Source: Limibacter armeniacum (GTDB lineage Bacteria > Bacteroidota > Bacteroidia > Cytophagales > Flammeovirgaceae). From it: 64,000 bases of DNA. The translations under genes were made by a program, and so were the position numbers. The notes under the pieces are model-generated. The model was not told the origin of the DNA. It searched no databases and saw only the letters and a list, made by a program, of their open reading frames with translations. This document shows, in pieces, positions 53,425 through 61,900 of the stretch. Positions within the stretch are counted from its first letter, which is position 1. Every line of letters starts with the position of its first letter. Where the stretch lies: contig NZ_JBAJNO010000009.1 of the NCBI RefSeq assembly GCF_036880985.1, positions 3,322,501 through 3,386,500 on the forward strand, written 5' to 3'.

Positions 53425-54321
53425 TTGATAGTGGAAAAGATTGAGACGCATATAGTACCGGAAGGTATAGGAGAAATACGCTTTGTGGATTACGCTTATG
53501 ACTTGTTTGAGGCATTGCCTTCTCATAATAGTGTTAAAAAAGCCATAAAGAAAGGGCTACTGCATATTGATGGAGCCCCTGCTGAGTCTGGAAGGTGGAT
53601 AATGCCAGGTATGTGTCTAGACCTCTATGCCAAGGAAGTAACGCCACCTAAAGGGTTTGAGATAGACTTGGAGATCATTTATCAGGATGAGCATATGGTA
53701 GTAGTCAATAAGCCGGCAGGTATCCCGACTAGTGGTAACCAATACAGAACCCTAGAAAATGCCTTGGTGGCGAATGTTCCAAGATCAAATGCCAAGAATG
53801 CATTGCAATGGGCAAAGCCTGTACATAGATTGGATAGTGCTACAAGCGGTTTGCTGATTGCTGCTCGTACGATGGAGGCTCGAATTGTCTTGGGAAATAT
53901 GTTCAAGGAAAAAACAATTCAGAAGACCTATCATGCTTTGGTGATTGGAGAAACGCCGACTTCAGGAGCTATAGACTTACCAATTGAAGAGCAGAAGGCC
54001 TATTCTGAATTTAAATTGTTAAAAAGGGTAAGATCGATTCAATGTGAATACCTGTCACTGTTGGAGTTAAAACCTCATACAGGACGAACGCATCAACTGA
54101 GAATCCATACATCAAGCTTAGGTTTTCCGATTTTGGGAGATAAGCTATATGGTCCGGAAAAAGGTAATTTTACAGGCAAGGGACTTTTCTTGAGTGCTGT
54201 AAAGCTAGAGTTGAATCACCCAATTGATCAAAAGCCTATAGAGTTATCTATTCCGACTCCTCATAAGTTTGAAAGCCGGATGCTGAATGACCAAAGAAGG
54301 TGGGATAAGTATAAAGGATAA
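53425..54321 (+). CDS. RluA-family pseudouridine synthase
   Basis: The protein is up to 298 aa. An N-terminal S4-like part precedes the catalytic domain (about 90-285) with VVNKPAGIPT, catalytic Asp in VHRLDSATSG, KTYHALVIG and PHTGRTHQLRIHTSSLGFPILGDKLYG. It isomerises uridine in rRNA or tRNA. The specific site (RluA/C/D-like) cannot be told. The start is TTG at 53425 or GTG at 53431; neither has a Shine-Dalgarno sequence. A candidate -7 box TATCTTTG lies at 53395-53402. Confidence 0.92.
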   Translation: MIVEKIETHIVPEGIGEIRFVDYAYDLFEALPSHNSVKKAIKKGLLHIDGAPAESGRWIMPGMCLDLYAKEVTPPKGFEIDLEIIYQDEHMVVVNKPAGIPTSGNQYRTLENALVANVPRSNAKNALQWAKPVHRLDSATSGLLIAARTMEARIVLGNMFKEKTIQKTYHALVIGETPTSGAIDLPIEEQKAYSEFKLLKRVRSIQCEYLSLLELKPHTGRTHQLRIHTSSLGFPILGDKLYGPEKGNFTGKGLFLSAVKLELNHPIDQKPIELSIPTPHKFESRMLNDQRRWDKYKG

Positions 54322-54328
54322 GTTATAG

Positions 54329-54358
54329 AAAAGACAGGCGTAACACCTGTCTTTTTTA
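54329..54358 (+). terminator. Intrinsic terminator after the pseudouridine synthase gene
   Basis: Stem AAAGACAGG / CCTGTCTTT followed by T run. Confidence 0.88.
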
Positions 54359-54466
54359 TACCATTTTTTAGAGGAACAAAAATGTAACAACGTATTGGAG
54401 AGGATATAAATTAATTTTTATCTTATATCAACTGAAAATGCAACCTTCTTACCCTAATAATTTAAG

Positions 54467-54967
54467 ATGACCTCTGTTACTTTCGAAACCCCTATCCAAT
54501 TGCTGAGTGCTTCATCGGGTATCTATTATCTTGAAGTCCCTCAAAAAATCATCAATGTATTTAGTGAAAACTCCTGCCATAACTTGCTGTGTACGATTAA
54601 TGAGGTGCTTACTTATTGTAGTGTGCTGATGCAGACAGAAGATGGTAGAGGGTATGTAGGAATCAGTACTACTAGAATGGAAGGTTTAGGTGTTAAATTG
54701 GGGGATACTGTTGTACTGACCCTAAAAGAAGAAATAAGCCCTTATGGAACGGACATGCCTGAAGAATTGGGGCTTTTATTATGTCATGATGAAGAAGGCG
54801 CAAGACGTTTTTCAAAGCTTACGGAAGGCAAACAACGCTCTATAATCGTTTATGTAGCAGGGGTGCAAAGTCCGCTATTGAGAAAAGATCGTGCACTAAA
54901 AGTGATTGAAAACCTAAAGCAATTGACGGAAGGGAAAGAAACGTTTAAGCAATTACTCCTGAAGTGA
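54467..54967 (+). CDS. DUF1905 / YdeI-OmpD-associated family protein
   Basis: The protein is 166 aa. An N-terminal DUF1905-like beta barrel (about 5-95; the terms YLEVPQKIINVF and MEGLGVKLGDTVVLTLK) is followed by a C-terminal helical YdeI/OmdA-like part (RSIIVYVAGVQSPLLRKDRALKVIENLK). Family members are cytoplasmic and have been linked loosely to bacteriocin protection, but no activity is established. It is a single gene. Confidence 0.72.
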   Translation: MTSVTFETPIQLLSASSGIYYLEVPQKIINVFSENSCHNLLCTINEVLTYCSVLMQTEDGRGYVGISTTRMEGLGVKLGDTVVLTLKEEISPYGTDMPEELGLLLCHDEEGARRFSKLTEGKQRSIIVYVAGVQSPLLRKDRALKVIENLKQLTEGKETFKQLLLK

Positions 54968-55081
54968 CCATTAAAAAGTGATTCGTCTCTAAAATTGTTC
55001 TGTTTGTCTCTAATTCCGGCTTGATTAGTATGTGCAGTATAGATTGCAAGTTCCTATTTGTAAACTAAAACTGCCACAACT

Positions 55082-57844
55082 ATGAGGAAAACCGTGATGT
55101 TGCTGTTCATTTTTTTTGGAACGGGACAATTTTTTCTATTTGCACAAACCAAGCTTCCAGAAGCCAAAGTAGATGGTCTTTATCTTGGAAAACTTGATGA
55201 AGTGCTGGATAGGCTTAACAAGGAATACCAGTTAAACTTGGTTTATGATAAGGAGAAGCTTCATCAGTATGAATTTTCTTATCGGTATTTCAATACTGAG
55301 TTTACCAAGGTAATGGATGGTATCTGTGAAACCTATAAGCTGAAATACTACTTTGGGGAAGACGGTAAAATCCATTTAGTAGGTAAATTTGATAAAGTTG
55401 AAACCGATAAACTTCGGAGTGAAGTAAAACGCAGCTATGCCGGAGACCCTACACAATTTGATTTAACTGTATCTGGAAGGGTCACGGAAAAGAGTACAGG
55501 AGAGTCTCTGCCTTATGTAACTGTTGTGGTAAGTGGTACTACCATCGGTACTACTTCTAATGTAGATGGTTACTTTACCCTATTGCAAGTCCCATCTGAC
55601 ACCTCTTCTATTATTGTATCTTCAGTAGGGTATCGCCCCGAGACGATTACACTTTCCCCTGCTATTTCTAAAAAGACATTGAATTTTGAATTGGTCTCAC
55701 AAGCCAATGAACTAAATGAGGTAATTGTACAGGGAGAACGTGAAGATATTATGGTACTTAACCAAAAGGTAAGTGCCATTAAGATGACGCCTTCCATGTT
55801 AAGTTCGATTCCAAACCTTGGTGAGAAAGACATTTTTAGGTCCTTTCAATTGATGCCTGGTATCGGTGGTACGCAGGAAGCTTCTTCCGGTTTATATGTA
55901 AGAGGAGGGACACCTGATCAGAACTTGGTACTTTATGATGGCTTTACAGTCTATCATGTAGATCACCTTTTTGGTTTTTACAGTGCTTTTAATGCCAATG
56001 CTATCAAGGACATTTACCTGTACAAAGGAGGATTTGAACCAAAATATGGGGGAAGGCTTTCTAGTGTGGCAGAGTTGGTGGGAAAAGAAGGAAACCAACG
56101 GGCATTTAATGCAGGAGTAGATATTAGTTTGTTGAGCCTGAATGCCTTTGTAGAAGCTCCACTCAGTCAAAAGGTTTCGTTCTTTGTGGCAGGTCGGAAA
56201 TCATACGATGGTCCTATTTACAGCAAAATATTTGACCAGTTCAATGATGATTCAGATGATGACAATACATTGGATGGAGGACCTGGTCCCGGAGGCCCAG
56301 GAGGAGGACCTTTCGGTGGAAGAGGACGCTCTAATGCGGATACGGAGGTGGCGTCTTATTTTTATGACTTGAATGCTAAACTGACTTATAAGCCTACTGA
56401 AAAAGATAACCTCTCACTAAGTTTTTTTAATGGAGTGGATAACTTGGATAACTCCAGTAGTATGAGTGCTCCCTCTTTTGGTAACTCCTCTCTTGATTTT
56501 TCAAATACTACCAATGACTTGACCAGATGGGGTAATCTTAGTGGCAGTGCAAAGTGGTCAAGACAGTGGTCTCCAAAATTCTTTACCAACACATTGGTTA
56601 GTTACTCCAACTACTTTAGCAAGCGAGACAGGTCATCGGAGAGATCTATCCAAAGACCGGATGAGGATGCCGCAACTTCTGCTAACAATGGGATATTGGA
56701 AAATAATGATGTGTATGACCTGACTGCTAAGCTTGACGCAGAATGGCAACTTTCAGACAGGCAGGTGATTGAGATGGGAGTACAGCACTCACAGTATCAG
56801 GTGGATTATACCTATAGTAGAAATGACACGGTCACTATTTTGGATAAAAGTGATAAAGGGAGTGTAACAGCCGCATATATACAAGACCGACTATTATTGC
56901 TGAATGATAAATTGACGTTGACAGGAGGTGCAAGAGTCAATTACTATGACGTATCGGGCAAACTTTATTTTGAGCCAAGAGCATTGGCAGAGTACCAGCT
57001 TTCGGATAAATGGAAACTGAAAGGAGCAACAGGTGTATATCATCAGTTCGTGAATAGGATTGTAAGACAAGATATAGAACAAGGCAGTAAGGACTTTTGG
57101 GGGTTGTCTAACAATGAGAACTTACCAGTAAGTAAAGCGGTACACTATATTGGTGGAATCAGTTATGAATTGGATGACTACCTTTTTGACGTAGAGTTAT
57201 ATCATAAACCACTAACAGGCATATCGGAGTATTCGACCAGCTTTCAGCCAACATTAGGCCCTCCCGGTTCTAGTAATACAGGTGAAGCTACTTTGCAGGA
57301 GCAATTTTACGAAGGAGACGGGGTGGCAGATGGTATTGAATTACTGGCTCAAAAGAAGAATGGAGATCTGACAGGATGGGTTAGTTATACTTTGGGACAA
57401 GTTGCCTATGACTTTCCTGATTTGTCAGAAAATGTCTTCCCTGCCGATCATGACGTGACACATGAGTTTAAGACCGTACTAAACTATTCATTCAGAAAGT
57501 GGACCTTCTCCACTACATGGGTATATGGAACCGGTAGACCCTATACCGCACCAGAATCAGGATATACGCTTACACTGTTGGATGGAACAACAGAGGACTA
57601 TATTACGGTAGGTGAAAAGAATTCTAGAAGGTTGCCAGACTATCACCGTATGGATATTTCGGCTAACTATAATTTCAAATGGGGTAATTGGCCTTGTACT
57701 TTGGGAGCTTCCATTTTCAATGTGTATAACCATATCAATGTTTGGTATAAGGAGTTTACAGTTGTGGATAATGAGTTAATCGAGACAGATGTGAATTTAC
57801 TTGGTATTACTCCTAACCTTACTTTTTCTATTAGACTACAGTGA
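55082..57844 (+). CDS. TonB-dependent outer-membrane receptor with STN-like and carboxypeptidase-regulatory domains
   Basis: The protein is 920 aa. A signal peptide (about 1-22) is followed by an STN-like domain (about 35-105), a CarboxypepD_reg-like domain (about 125-210: FDLTVSGRVTEKSTGESLPY, DGYFTLLQVP), the plug (about 215-335: GLYVRGGTPDQNLVLYDGFTVYH) and a beta-barrel to the end. A Gly/Pro-rich insertion of about 25 residues (GGPGPGGPGGGPFGG) is in an extracellular-loop position near 400. The STN could signal to an anti-sigma factor, but none is adjacent. It is translationally coupled (TGATG) to the following DUF4249 gene, so the two probably form an uptake pair. Confidence 0.9.
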   Translation: MRKTVMLLFIFFGTGQFFLFAQTKLPEAKVDGLYLGKLDEVLDRLNKEYQLNLVYDKEKLHQYEFSYRYFNTEFTKVMDGICETYKLKYYFGEDGKIHLVGKFDKVETDKLRSEVKRSYAGDPTQFDLTVSGRVTEKSTGESLPYVTVVVSGTTIGTTSNVDGYFTLLQVPSDTSSIIVSSVGYRPETITLSPAISKKTLNFELVSQANELNEVIVQGEREDIMVLNQKVSAIKMTPSMLSSIPNLGEKDIFRSFQLMPGIGGTQEASSGLYVRGGTPDQNLVLYDGFTVYHVDHLFGFYSAFNANAIKDIYLYKGGFEPKYGGRLSSVAELVGKEGNQRAFNAGVDISLLSLNAFVEAPLSQKVSFFVAGRKSYDGPIYSKIFDQFNDDSDDDNTLDGGPGPGGPGGGPFGGRGRSNADTEVASYFYDLNAKLTYKPTEKDNLSLSFFNGVDNLDNSSSMSAPSFGNSSLDFSNTTNDLTRWGNLSGSAKWSRQWSPKFFTNTLVSYSNYFSKRDRSSERSIQRPDEDAATSANNGILENNDVYDLTAKLDAEWQLSDRQVIEMGVQHSQYQVDYTYSRNDTVTILDKSDKGSVTAAYIQDRLLLLNDKLTLTGGARVNYYDVSGKLYFEPRALAEYQLSDKWKLKGATGVYHQFVNRIVRQDIEQGSKDFWGLSNNENLPVSKAVHYIGGISYELDDYLFDVELYHKPLTGISEYSTSFQPTLGPPGSSNTGEATLQEQFYEGDGVADGIELLAQKKNGDLTGWVSYTLGQVAYDFPDLSENVFPADHDVTHEFKTVLNYSFRKWTFSTTWVYGTGRPYTAPESGYTLTLLDGTTEDYITVGEKNSRRLPDYHRMDISANYNFKWGNWPCTLGASIFNVYNHINVWYKEFTVVDNELIETDVNLLGITPNLTFSIRLQ

Positions 57845-58686
57845 TGAAGACTTTTACTTTTATGACCATGACAATAAAGAAATATATGGCTGTAGTGTTG
57901 TTGGCATTTACGGTCATACAGGCATGTACGACATTTGAAACCTATTCCGAATATGAGCCTCTGCCAGTAGTGGAAGGTTATTTAAAGGCAGGGAGTCCAA
58001 TCAGTATTAAGGTAACGGAAGACCTGCCATTTGGGGCAGAAGATAGTACTTTCGTGACCTTGGATGATTTGGAAATTAGTATAGGATATGGATCGGAAAC
58101 TTATACAATGACAGCAGAAGGAGAGGGTATTTATTCTCTAGCTATAATTCCTCAGGAAGGAGAAACTTATACAATGTCATTCGAGCACAATGGCATACAG
58201 ATCTCTGGATATACAACGATTCCCTATCACCCTGAAAACTTTAACTTGTCTACTGACCAGATAAGTGTTACAGTTAAAAGTGATGGGTATATGGAACGAC
58301 CACAGTACTCCGACCCAGTTTATTCTGAATGGACTGGCGATGCAGATGATTATTATTTGGTGGTACTAGAGAACTTGGAAGAAGCCCCTGTTTCTATTCT
58401 TGAATTGTCAGATGATGAGGAAGAGGAAGATATACCAATGAGAGGCTTCAGGAGTCAGCCAGTACAAGGACTCGCTTTTCAGATTATGCCTCAATCATTT
58501 AATTATTATGGGGATTATAACGTGATTCTATACCACCTCAATGCAGACTATGCTAGTCTTTATGAAGACAATTCAAGTGAACTAAGCTCCATCAGTTTAT
58601 CACCACCACCTTCCAATATTGAGAATGGTTTAGGGATCTTCACAGGTATGAGCACAGACACTTTGACAATATCGGTAACAGATTAG
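57844..58686 (+). CDS. DUF4249 lipoprotein, partner of the TonB receptor
   Basis: From ATG 57844 the protein is 280 aa; an in-frame GTG at 57841 would add one residue. A lipobox VIQAC places the anchor about 28 residues in, and a shorter start at TMTIKKY is possible. The rest matches DUF4249: PLPVVEGYLKAGSPISIKVTEDLPFG at the N-terminus, then an Ig-like beta region (ETYTMSFEHNGIQISG). DUF4249 proteins nearly always follow TonB-dependent receptors in Bacteroidota and likely act as their surface lipoprotein partner. Substrate unknown. Confidence 0.85.
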   Translation: MKTFTFMTMTIKKYMAVVLLAFTVIQACTTFETYSEYEPLPVVEGYLKAGSPISIKVTEDLPFGAEDSTFVTLDDLEISIGYGSETYTMTAEGEGIYSLAIIPQEGETYTMSFEHNGIQISGYTTIPYHPENFNLSTDQISVTVKSDGYMERPQYSDPVYSEWTGDADDYYLVVLENLEEAPVSILELSDDEEEEDIPMRGFRSQPVQGLAFQIMPQSFNYYGDYNVILYHLNADYASLYEDNSSELSSISLSPPPSNIENGLGIFTGMSTDTLTISVTD

Positions 58687-58699
58687 ATAGAAATAGCAT

Positions 58700-58731
58700 A
58701 CAAAGGAGACTTCTTAGAGTCTCCTTTTGTC
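58700..58731 (+). terminator. Intrinsic terminator after the TonB receptor/DUF4249 operon
   Basis: Stem ACAAAGGAGACT / AGTCTCCTTTTGT with a short loop; the tail is only partly T-rich. Confidence 0.65.
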
Positions 58732-59085
58732 AAAGTAGGTTACAGTATAAGGCATATATTGTTATGAGAAATAATTTTACTTAAATTATATAGTGGACGT
58801 GTTGCGCTAATATAAAAAAGATAATAACCTCAGCATCTTGTAATCAAAAATGAAATTAACCTCCTTCTATTTCACTCCAATATTTACACACCTAATTCAT
58901 ATTTCATCACTAAAACAATAAGCAATTACAATTAAATAAGAACCTTCTTAATAAATGTAATTTAGATTGATCATGGTAACTGAACTAGTTGTCGTGGTAT
59001 TATCTTTCTAGGGTATCTTAAAAATAACCCGAATATTAAGACTAGTTAGATACCTCTTCAAAATCAACCAACTAATTAATTTGTT
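58732..59085. other. Intergenic region before the FAS1 lipoprotein gene
   Basis: About 350 bp of A/T-rich sequence that should contain the promoter of the next gene. I see no ORF, RNA gene or clear -7 box. Confidence 0.5.
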
Positions 59086-60528
59086 ATGAGAAAAATCAAA
59101 TGGACCTACTGGCTATGTTTGCTCGTAGCAGGACTCACCTTTTCAGCTTGTGATGACGATGATGACGACGGTGGTGGTGTAACACCTGTAGAAAACTCAA
59201 TCATAGATGTTGCAACTGAACAAGGAGATCTTACTTCTTTTATTGCTGCTGTTGAGGCCGCAGGTTTGACTGAGGCATTGGAAGCTGATGGAGACATGAC
59301 GGTGTTTGCTCCTACAGACGCTGCTTTCACAGAGCTGGCAAATACATTAGGGATTTCTGTTGATGATTTATTGACAGAAGATAACAGTGATGTGCTTAAT
59401 AGAGTACTTAGCCATCACGTTATTGGAACAGAAGCGATTGGATCTGATGAGATCTCTGATGGCGATACTGAATCAACTTTAGCTAACACGTTACTTACTT
59501 TTACTGTAGGAGACAACATTACAATCGGTAATACACTATTGGATTCGGCATTGATAGACCCTGCTGATTTGGATGCAGACAATGGGGTCTTGCATGTGAT
59601 TAATCATGTGTTGTTACCTGGTACAATAGGAGACATGATTACAGTAGATGTAAATTATGTAGATGTAATTCCTGATGCAGATTTTGACTCCTTAGTTACT
59701 GCATTTGCATTGGCAGAAGTTGGAGACGAGTTGTTTGTTGATGATGGCACAACAAAGTACACAGTATTTGCTCCAACTAATGCAGCGTTTGAAGCTGCGT
59801 TGGATACGACTTTGAGTAGTCTTGACACTGACACACTTGCGTTGGTACTTAATTACCATATTGTAGAGGGTGAGTTTTTGGCTGCTGACTTAATGGATGG
59901 TGATACGCTTGTGGCTGTTAATGGTGATAGCCTGTATATTACTGTCGATGGTGAGTCAGTGTTTATAAACGAAGCTCAGGTTACAATGGCAGATGTACAA
60001 ACATCGAATGGTGTAATCCATGTCATTGATATGGTGTTGGTGCCTGAATTTGATGAAGAAGAACCAGAAACTATTGCTGCTATAGTAGCAGGTGATGAGA
60101 ACTTTAGTGCTTTGGATTCTGCTTTGGCTTTTGCGGGCTTAACAGAAACTTTCCAAGGTGAAGGAGCTTATACCGTATTTGCTCCAACTAATGCTGCATT
60201 TGATGCTTTAATCGCAGATTTGCCAGAATATAACTCCTTAGAAGAGCTGCTAGTTGAAGGAAATGAGGATTTGGTGACAGGAATTCTTCAGTATCATGTA
60301 GTTTCAGATAGCTTGATTGATTCTTCAACAATAGAGGATGGAAATACAGCAACTACACTGTTGGGGCAGGACCTTACATTCAATGTTGATTCAGAGTCAG
60401 GTGCTATTACTATTGCCAACCCAGAAGGAAGTACTGATGCGACAATAGACCCTGCAGATGTGGAAGCAAGTAATGGAGTCATTCATGTAATAGACCAAGT
60501 ACTATTACCTCCTTCAGAAGAGAACTAA
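59086..60528 (+). CDS. Lipoprotein with three fasciclin (FAS1) domains
   Basis: The protein is 480 aa. The lipobox FSAC (Cys22) is followed immediately by six aspartates, which resembles the acidic export signal that sends Bacteroidota lipoproteins to the cell surface. FAS1 domains at about 38-165, 170-322 and 330-477 each have TVFAPT(D/N)AAF and NGV(I/L)HVI. FAS1 domains mediate adhesion or carbohydrate/protein contacts. The protein is very acidic. It is monocistronic, with a clear terminator. Confidence 0.93.
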   Translation: MRKIKWTYWLCLLVAGLTFSACDDDDDDGGGVTPVENSIIDVATEQGDLTSFIAAVEAAGLTEALEADGDMTVFAPTDAAFTELANTLGISVDDLLTEDNSDVLNRVLSHHVIGTEAIGSDEISDGDTESTLANTLLTFTVGDNITIGNTLLDSALIDPADLDADNGVLHVINHVLLPGTIGDMITVDVNYVDVIPDADFDSLVTAFALAEVGDELFVDDGTTKYTVFAPTNAAFEAALDTTLSSLDTDTLALVLNYHIVEGEFLAADLMDGDTLVAVNGDSLYITVDGESVFINEAQVTMADVQTSNGVIHVIDMVLVPEFDEEEPETIAAIVAGDENFSALDSALAFAGLTETFQGEGAYTVFAPTNAAFDALIADLPEYNSLEELLVEGNEDLVTGILQYHVVSDSLIDSSTIEDGNTATTLLGQDLTFNVDSESGAITIANPEGSTDATIDPADVEASNGVIHVIDQVLLPPSEEN

Positions 60529-60559
60529 GGATCGTGGAAATAGATAGCTAAATTATTAG

Positions 60560-60593
60560 AAGAGGGAGGTGCTTGACATCTTCCTCTTTTTTT
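60560..60593 (+). terminator. Intrinsic terminator after the FAS1 gene
   Basis: Twelve-bp stem AAGAGGGAGGTG / CATCTTCCTCTT with G-U pairs, then T run. Confidence 0.88.
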
Positions 60594-60761
60594 GTGCTAA
60601 GGTATAACAATGGCGAGTGTTGAGAAAGAGCAGCTAGCTTGAAGAAAAGTCGGTAAACTCCTTCGTTTGGTCGGTAAATAGTGTCAGTAGGTATATTCTT
60701 TTTTCAGTAAGCTGATCAATAAAGTATGTTGCTTCCATATTCAAACTAACCGATTATCGCT

Positions 60762-61541
60762 ATGGAAACTAATAGACAAAACTTATTGACCATCTTGGTT
60801 GTATTCGCACTTATTATTTCGGTATTGCCATTGCAGGCACAAAGAAAGAAACACTACCCAGATAAGAAAAAAGTAGTGATGGTACAGCCAAAAAGAAAAG
60901 TGGTAGTATATAAACCCGTACGAAAAGTAGTTGTTTCACGACCGACTAAGAAAGTTGTATATGCAGGTTCATCTATTTGGGGAAGTTACTGGAGGCCTGT
61001 AGGTAGTAGGGTTGCGGTCGCTGGAGCTACATTTTCTGTAGTTTGGACAGGTGGTAGAAAGTATTATTATGATAGAGGAACATACTATTTGGCAGAAGGG
61101 AATGCCTATACTGTAGTGGCGCCACCACAAGGAACGATAGTGAGAAGCTTGCCTGAATATGCAGAACTATTCACTATTGGGAGAGATGATTATTACTATT
61201 ATGCAGGCATCTTTTACCTACAGAGAGCAAAAGGGAAATTTGAAGTAGTACAGGCACCTGAAGGGGTTGTAGTTTCTGAATTACCTGATGGAACAAAGTC
61301 CTTCAATGACCATGGAGAAACATACTATCAATATCAAAATGCCTATTACCAAACCACTGTGATTGATGGTGAAGTAGCTTATGTAGTAGTACAGGAGCCG
61401 TCCATAAGAATTGTAAGGCGTTTGCCTGAAGGAGCTGTTGTAACTAGGTTGTATGGAGAACAATATTACAAGGTAAATAAGGCTTATTACAAAGCTGTTG
61501 TGATGGATGGAGAGGTGGTTTATCAGGAAGTGAAGATATAA
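60762..61541 (+). CDS. Exported DUF6515-like repeat protein
   Basis: The protein is 259 aa. A signal peptide ends in PLQAQRKK, then a Lys/Val-rich stretch with repeated (K/R)KVVV units leads to three repeated units with YYY-x-GxYYL and APPQGT(I)VxxLP-type segments (e.g. YYYDRGTYYLAEGNAYTVVAPPQG, DYYYYAGIFYLQRAKGKFEVVQAPEG). This resembles DUF6515, known from Bacteroidota, without assigned function. It is likely periplasmic. Confidence 0.7.
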   Translation: METNRQNLLTILVVFALIISVLPLQAQRKKHYPDKKKVVMVQPKRKVVVYKPVRKVVVSRPTKKVVYAGSSIWGSYWRPVGSRVAVAGATFSVVWTGGRKYYYDRGTYYLAEGNAYTVVAPPQGTIVRSLPEYAELFTIGRDDYYYYAGIFYLQRAKGKFEVVQAPEGVVVSELPDGTKSFNDHGETYYQYQNAYYQTTVIDGEVAYVVVQEPSIRIVRRLPEGAVVTRLYGEQYYKVNKAYYKAVVMDGEVVYQEVKI

Positions 61542-61622
61542 GGGAAATTACTTGCATTATGTTGTAAGTAGTAGTAAGTGGTTGGTCTTAAAATCATTAA
61601 GATTAATTTTCAAATAGAAAAT

Positions 61623-61652
61623 TTTGTTTTTTCGATTCCTGTTATACCTTTG
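61623..61652 (+). promoter_or_regulatory. trp operon promoter
   Basis: TTTG (61623-61626) and TACCTTTG (61645-61652), 18-bp spacer. The -7 box is identical to that of the SRP RNA, where transcription starts about 7 nt downstream; the same distance here puts the start on the A of the trpL ATG. Confidence 0.7.
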
Positions 61653-61658
61653 TTCCCA

Positions 61659-61757
61659 ATGACGACAAATACTTTCCATATGGTAGCTAATTGGTGGTGG
61701 CGCTCAAGTAATAATTTGAGTGAACCGCTGACTGTACCTGAAAGTATCGAAAGTTAG
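61659..61757 (+). CDS. trpL: trp operon leader peptide with three tandem Trp codons
   Basis: A 32-codon frame, ATG 61659 to TAG 61757, encodes MTTNTFHMVANWWWRSSNN and then LSEPLTVPESIES. The TGG-TGG-TGG run is at 61692-61700. It precedes alternative RNA hairpins and a terminator upstream of trpE, which is the organisation of a transcription attenuator. No Shine-Dalgarno can be present because the promoter ends 6 bp before the ATG. Confidence 0.9.
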   Translation: MTTNTFHMVANWWWRSSNNLSEPLTVPESIES

Positions 61758-61818
61758 AGAAGACAATTCTGCAGATACATTATAGAAGGGCTTGCTGTTC
61801 ACTCAGCAAGCCCTTTTT
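61692..61818 (+). promoter_or_regulatory. trp transcription attenuator
   Basis: Segment 1 (CGCTCAAG, 61701-61708) can pair with segment 2 (TTTGAGTG, 61715-61722). Segment 2 (TGAGTGAAC, 61717-61725) can instead pair perfectly with segment 3 (GTTCACTCA, 61797-61805), which removes the terminator stem. If ribosomes stall at the Trp codons they cover segment 1, so 2:3 forms and transcription continues. If tryptophan is plentiful, 1:2 forms and the terminator forms. Confidence 0.85.
61787..61818 (+). terminator. trp attenuator terminator
   Basis: Stem GGGCTTGCTG (61788-61797) / CAGCAAGCCC (61804-61813) with a 6-nt loop and five T. Confidence 0.93.
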
Positions 61819-61900
61819 GTGTTTATCTACTTTAAGGCTGCTTCTCAACAGGTTAAAAAAATGTAACTTAGTTAGGTCTATATAAAATCACGTTCTCCTG

